5,706 bases of DNA from the NCBI GenBank assembly GCA_046154695.1, contig JBJXFI010000409.1, forward strand, positions 1-5,706, given 5' to 3'. A program made the position numbers and the translations under genes. Below, piece after piece: positions 3,980 to 5,706 of this stretch. The stretch is from DALYLB01 sp046154695 (GTDB lineage: Bacteria; Acidobacteriota; Blastocatellia; RBC074). Every line of letters begins with the position of its first letter. Positions within the stretch are counted from its first letter, which is position 1. Under the pieces are notes generated by a model that did not search any database, was not told the origin of the DNA, and saw only the letters and a list, made by a program, of their open reading frames with translations.

Positions 3980-5416
3980 ATGAAACGTTTCTTCAACCTC
4001 ATCACCATCGCTGTTTTACTCGGCATCGCGGTCATTGGGCTGGTTGTCGCTCGGCCGCAACGACGACAACTCACGCCGGAGCAACAAGCGCAGCAACAGG
4101 CGCAGCAGGAAGCGACGCGCAAAGATCATCAGCAAATGCTGGCCCAACTCAAGATTACCTCGCTGAGACCGGGGGCGAATCCGAATGACCCCGGAGCGCC
4201 CAACGCCGTCAATTACGATGAAGCCAGGGCGAACCCTTATCCCGCGCTGCCCGATCCGCTGATATTGAAGAGCGGCGGGAAGGTAACGTCATCCAAAATG
4301 TGGTGGAATCAACGCCGCGTGGAGATCGTCGAAGACTTCGACCGTGAAGTGTACGGCCGTGTGCCCGCGAACGCTCCGAAAGTGAAGTGGGAAGTCGTCA
4401 GCGCAACGAATGAAACGAAGTTCGATATTCCTGTCGTTACGAAACAAATCGTCGGCCGCGTTGACAATTCGGCTTACCCCGCAATTACCGTGGATATTCA
4501 ATTGACGCTGACCACGCCCGCCAACGTGCGCGGCCCGGTTCCCGTGATGCTGGAATTTGGGTTTATTTTCCCGCGCCCGGCGGCCAACGCACAGGACGCC
4601 AATCGGCCCGCGTTTCCTGAGCCGACCTGGCAAAAATTATTGTTCAGTCAGGGCTGGGGCTTTGCGACCATCGTCCCGACCAGCTATCAGGCTGACAACG
4701 GCGCCGGGCTGACCAAAGGCATCATCGGCCTGGTGAACAAGGGCCAGCCGCGCAAGCCTGATGATTGGGGCGCGTTGCGCGCGTGGGCGTGGGGCGCAAG
4801 CCGCGCCCTGGATTACTTCGAGACCGACAAAGCCGTCAACGCCAAAAACGTCGGCATCGAAGGGCTTTCGCGCTATGGAAAGGCGGCGCTGGTAACAATG
4901 GCGTATGACCGGCGGTTTGCGATCGGCTTTATCGGTTCGTCGGGCGAAGGCGGCGCGAAACTGCATCGGCGCACATTTGGTGAACTCGTCGAAAATCTCA
5001 CAGGCACAGGCGGCTATCATTGGATGGCGGGGAACTTTCTCAAATACGGCGGGCCGCTGACCGCCAACGATTTGCCGGTGGATGCGCATGAGTTGATTGC
5101 TTTGTGCGCGCCACGCCCGACTTTGATCAGCTACGGCGCGGCGGAAGGCCAGGGCGCGGAAGGCAAATGGGTGGATCAACGCGGCAGCTTTATGGCGGCC
5201 GTTGCCGCCGGCCCTGTGTTTCGTTTGCTCGGTAAAAAAGATTTGGGGACGACGGAGTTTCCCGCGGTTGGGGTGGCGTTAATTGATGGCGAGTTGGCCT
5301 GGCGTCAACACAGCGGCGGTCACACCGTTGTTCCGAATTGGCCGACGTTCCTGACGTTTGCCAGCCGCTACATCAAAGGCGCTGCTCCTGCGTCAATATC
5401 GCAAAAATCAAAGTAA
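3980..5416 (+). CDS. CE15-type glucuronoyl esterase, exported (alpha/beta hydrolase)
   Basis: A 478-residue protein. Residues 5-24 form a hydrophobic N-terminal segment after MKR, acting as a signal peptide or anchor. It has no lipobox Cys. A Gln-rich linker (30-52) follows, then a CE15-like alpha/beta hydrolase domain from about 85 to the end. The nucleophile motif is GLSRYGKAAL (295-304), with Ser297, Arg298 as oxyanion residue and Lys301 as expected uronate ligand. SSGEGGAKLHRR (320-331) follows, then GYHW (345-348) and CAPRP (376-380). The catalytic His is in SGGHTVVPNW (His448). Known role: cleaving ester links between lignin alcohols and 4-O-methyl-glucuronic acid on xylan. The position of the usual Glu before SG is Ser320, so the acid is probably elsewhere, for instance Glu389. 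AAGAGG eight bases before ATG supports the start. No other carbohydrate gene is nearby, so the gene looks like an isolated acquisition. Confidence 0.88.
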   Translation: MKRFFNLITIAVLLGIAVIGLVVARPQRRQLTPEQQAQQQAQQEATRKDHQQMLAQLKITSLRPGANPNDPGAPNAVNYDEARANPYPALPDPLILKSGGKVTSSKMWWNQRRVEIVEDFDREVYGRVPANAPKVKWEVVSATNETKFDIPVVTKQIVGRVDNSAYPAITVDIQLTLTTPANVRGPVPVMLEFGFIFPRPAANAQDANRPAFPEPTWQKLLFSQGWGFATIVPTSYQADNGAGLTKGIIGLVNKGQPRKPDDWGALRAWAWGASRALDYFETDKAVNAKNVGIEGLSRYGKAALVTMAYDRRFAIGFIGSSGEGGAKLHRRTFGELVENLTGTGGYHWMAGNFLKYGGPLTANDLPVDAHELIALCAPRPTLISYGAAEGQGAEGKWVDQRGSFMAAVAAGPVFRLLGKKDLGTTEFPAVGVALIDGELAWRQHSGGHTVVPNWPTFLTFASRYIKGAAPASISQKSK

Positions 5417-5545
5417 GGGCGGGTAAAAAATCAACTTCCCGATTTCATTCTCAGACGCGTATCGATGAATGAGCCGCGTGAGGTTTGTCCTTGAGGAAAC
5501 GATGCGACGTTCTTCCGCGCTGATGGCGGGGGGAGACGGTAGCCG
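5417..5545. other. Intergenic sequence after the esterase, leading into the terminal repeat
   Basis: No clear intrinsic terminator follows the esterase stop. The minus strand is open from the right window edge to about 5431, encoding a Pro-, Arg- and Ser-rich sequence. That sequence runs through the palindrome beyond, so it looks repeat-derived rather than a gene. The repeat element may begin within this stretch, which includes GGCGGGGGGAGACGG near 5525-5539. Confidence 0.4.
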
Positions 5546-5706
5546 GTCGTGGAGCGACGCGGAACCACCGGTGCAACGGAAGAAGGGGTCGCGTCCCCGA
5601 GGGACGCCGGACTGACAACGTGCATAATCGCCCCTGGCAAGTCCGGCGCCCCGCAGGGGCGCGATCTTGTCGGTGCATTACCGGTGATTCCGCTTCGCTC
5701 CATCAC
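5546..5706. repeat. Nested imperfect palindrome, MITE/REPIN-like dispersed repeat (reaches the right edge)
   Basis: The outer arms 5546-5572 and 5680-5706 match in inverted orientation at 23 of 27 positions. The inner arms 5587-5613 and 5640-5666 match at 22 of 27. The centre is about 26 bases. Each inner arm is itself a hairpin: GCGTCCC-CGA-GGGACGC (5591-5607) and GCGCCCC-GCA-GGGGCGC (5646-5662). No transposase is encoded, so if mobile it would be a non-autonomous element. The right end may continue past the window. Confidence 0.7.

Noticed and set aside
4637..5179. Minus-strand frame opposite the esterase
   Set aside because: Shadow of the CE15 coding region, without a recognisable domain.
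5640..5656. Similarity to the tRNA-Met 3' end, as a possible attachment-site copy
   Set aside because: The match to the end of the tRNA at 2702-2718 is broken by several mismatches, and the segment is fully explained as an arm of the local palindrome.
5431..5706. Minus-strand Pro/Arg-rich frame at the right edge
   Set aside because: It passes straight through the nested palindrome, so openness reflects GC-rich repeat sequence rather than a gene.

Overview
The window reads as chromosomal DNA of an uncultured, fairly GC-rich bacterium. Coding third positions favour G/C, Shine-Dalgarno sites are clear and several promoters resemble sigma-70 sites. The phylum cannot be fixed from the sequence. 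The esterase resembles acidobacterial-type proteins from memory, and the tRNA-Met looks like a common Gram-negative type. Neither point is decisive.

Left part (1-2718), mostly housekeeping. On the minus strand, reading right to left, are a bacilliredoxin (874-1323), an initiator tRNA-fMet split by a 325-nt group I intron (392-790) with its own promoter, a strong intrinsic terminator (345-388), and the start of a sulfotransferase-like gene that runs off the left edge (1-304). On the plus strand are a PlsC-type acyltransferase (1885-2538) and an uninterrupted elongator-type tRNA-Met (2645-2718). The divergent spacer between bacilliredoxin and plsC holds a pair of inverted REP-like palindromes (1653-1799) and a doubtful small ORF.

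Right part (2733-5706), accessory in character. It begins 14 bases after the 3' end of tRNA-Met. A compact minus-strand operon encodes a helix-turn-helix protein (3240-3632), a MNT/DUF6036-like nucleotidyltransferase starting at an internal GTG (2825-3292), and a possible 31-residue membrane peptide (2733-2828). Consecutive genes overlap by 53 and 4 bases. The layout resembles toxin-antitoxin or phage-defence modules of the HTH plus nucleotidyltransferase kind, and it is the best candidate here for an undescribed system. A 334-base spacer follows, then a secreted or membrane-anchored CE15 glucuronoyl esterase (3980-5416) whose usual catalytic Glu position appears to be Ser. The right edge is a large nested imperfect palindrome (5546-5706) that looks like a dispersed, MITE/REPIN-like repeat.

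The left genes serve translation initiation, thiol redox balance and phospholipid synthesis. The right genes look like independently acquired cargo. No integrase, transposase or CRISPR array is visible.
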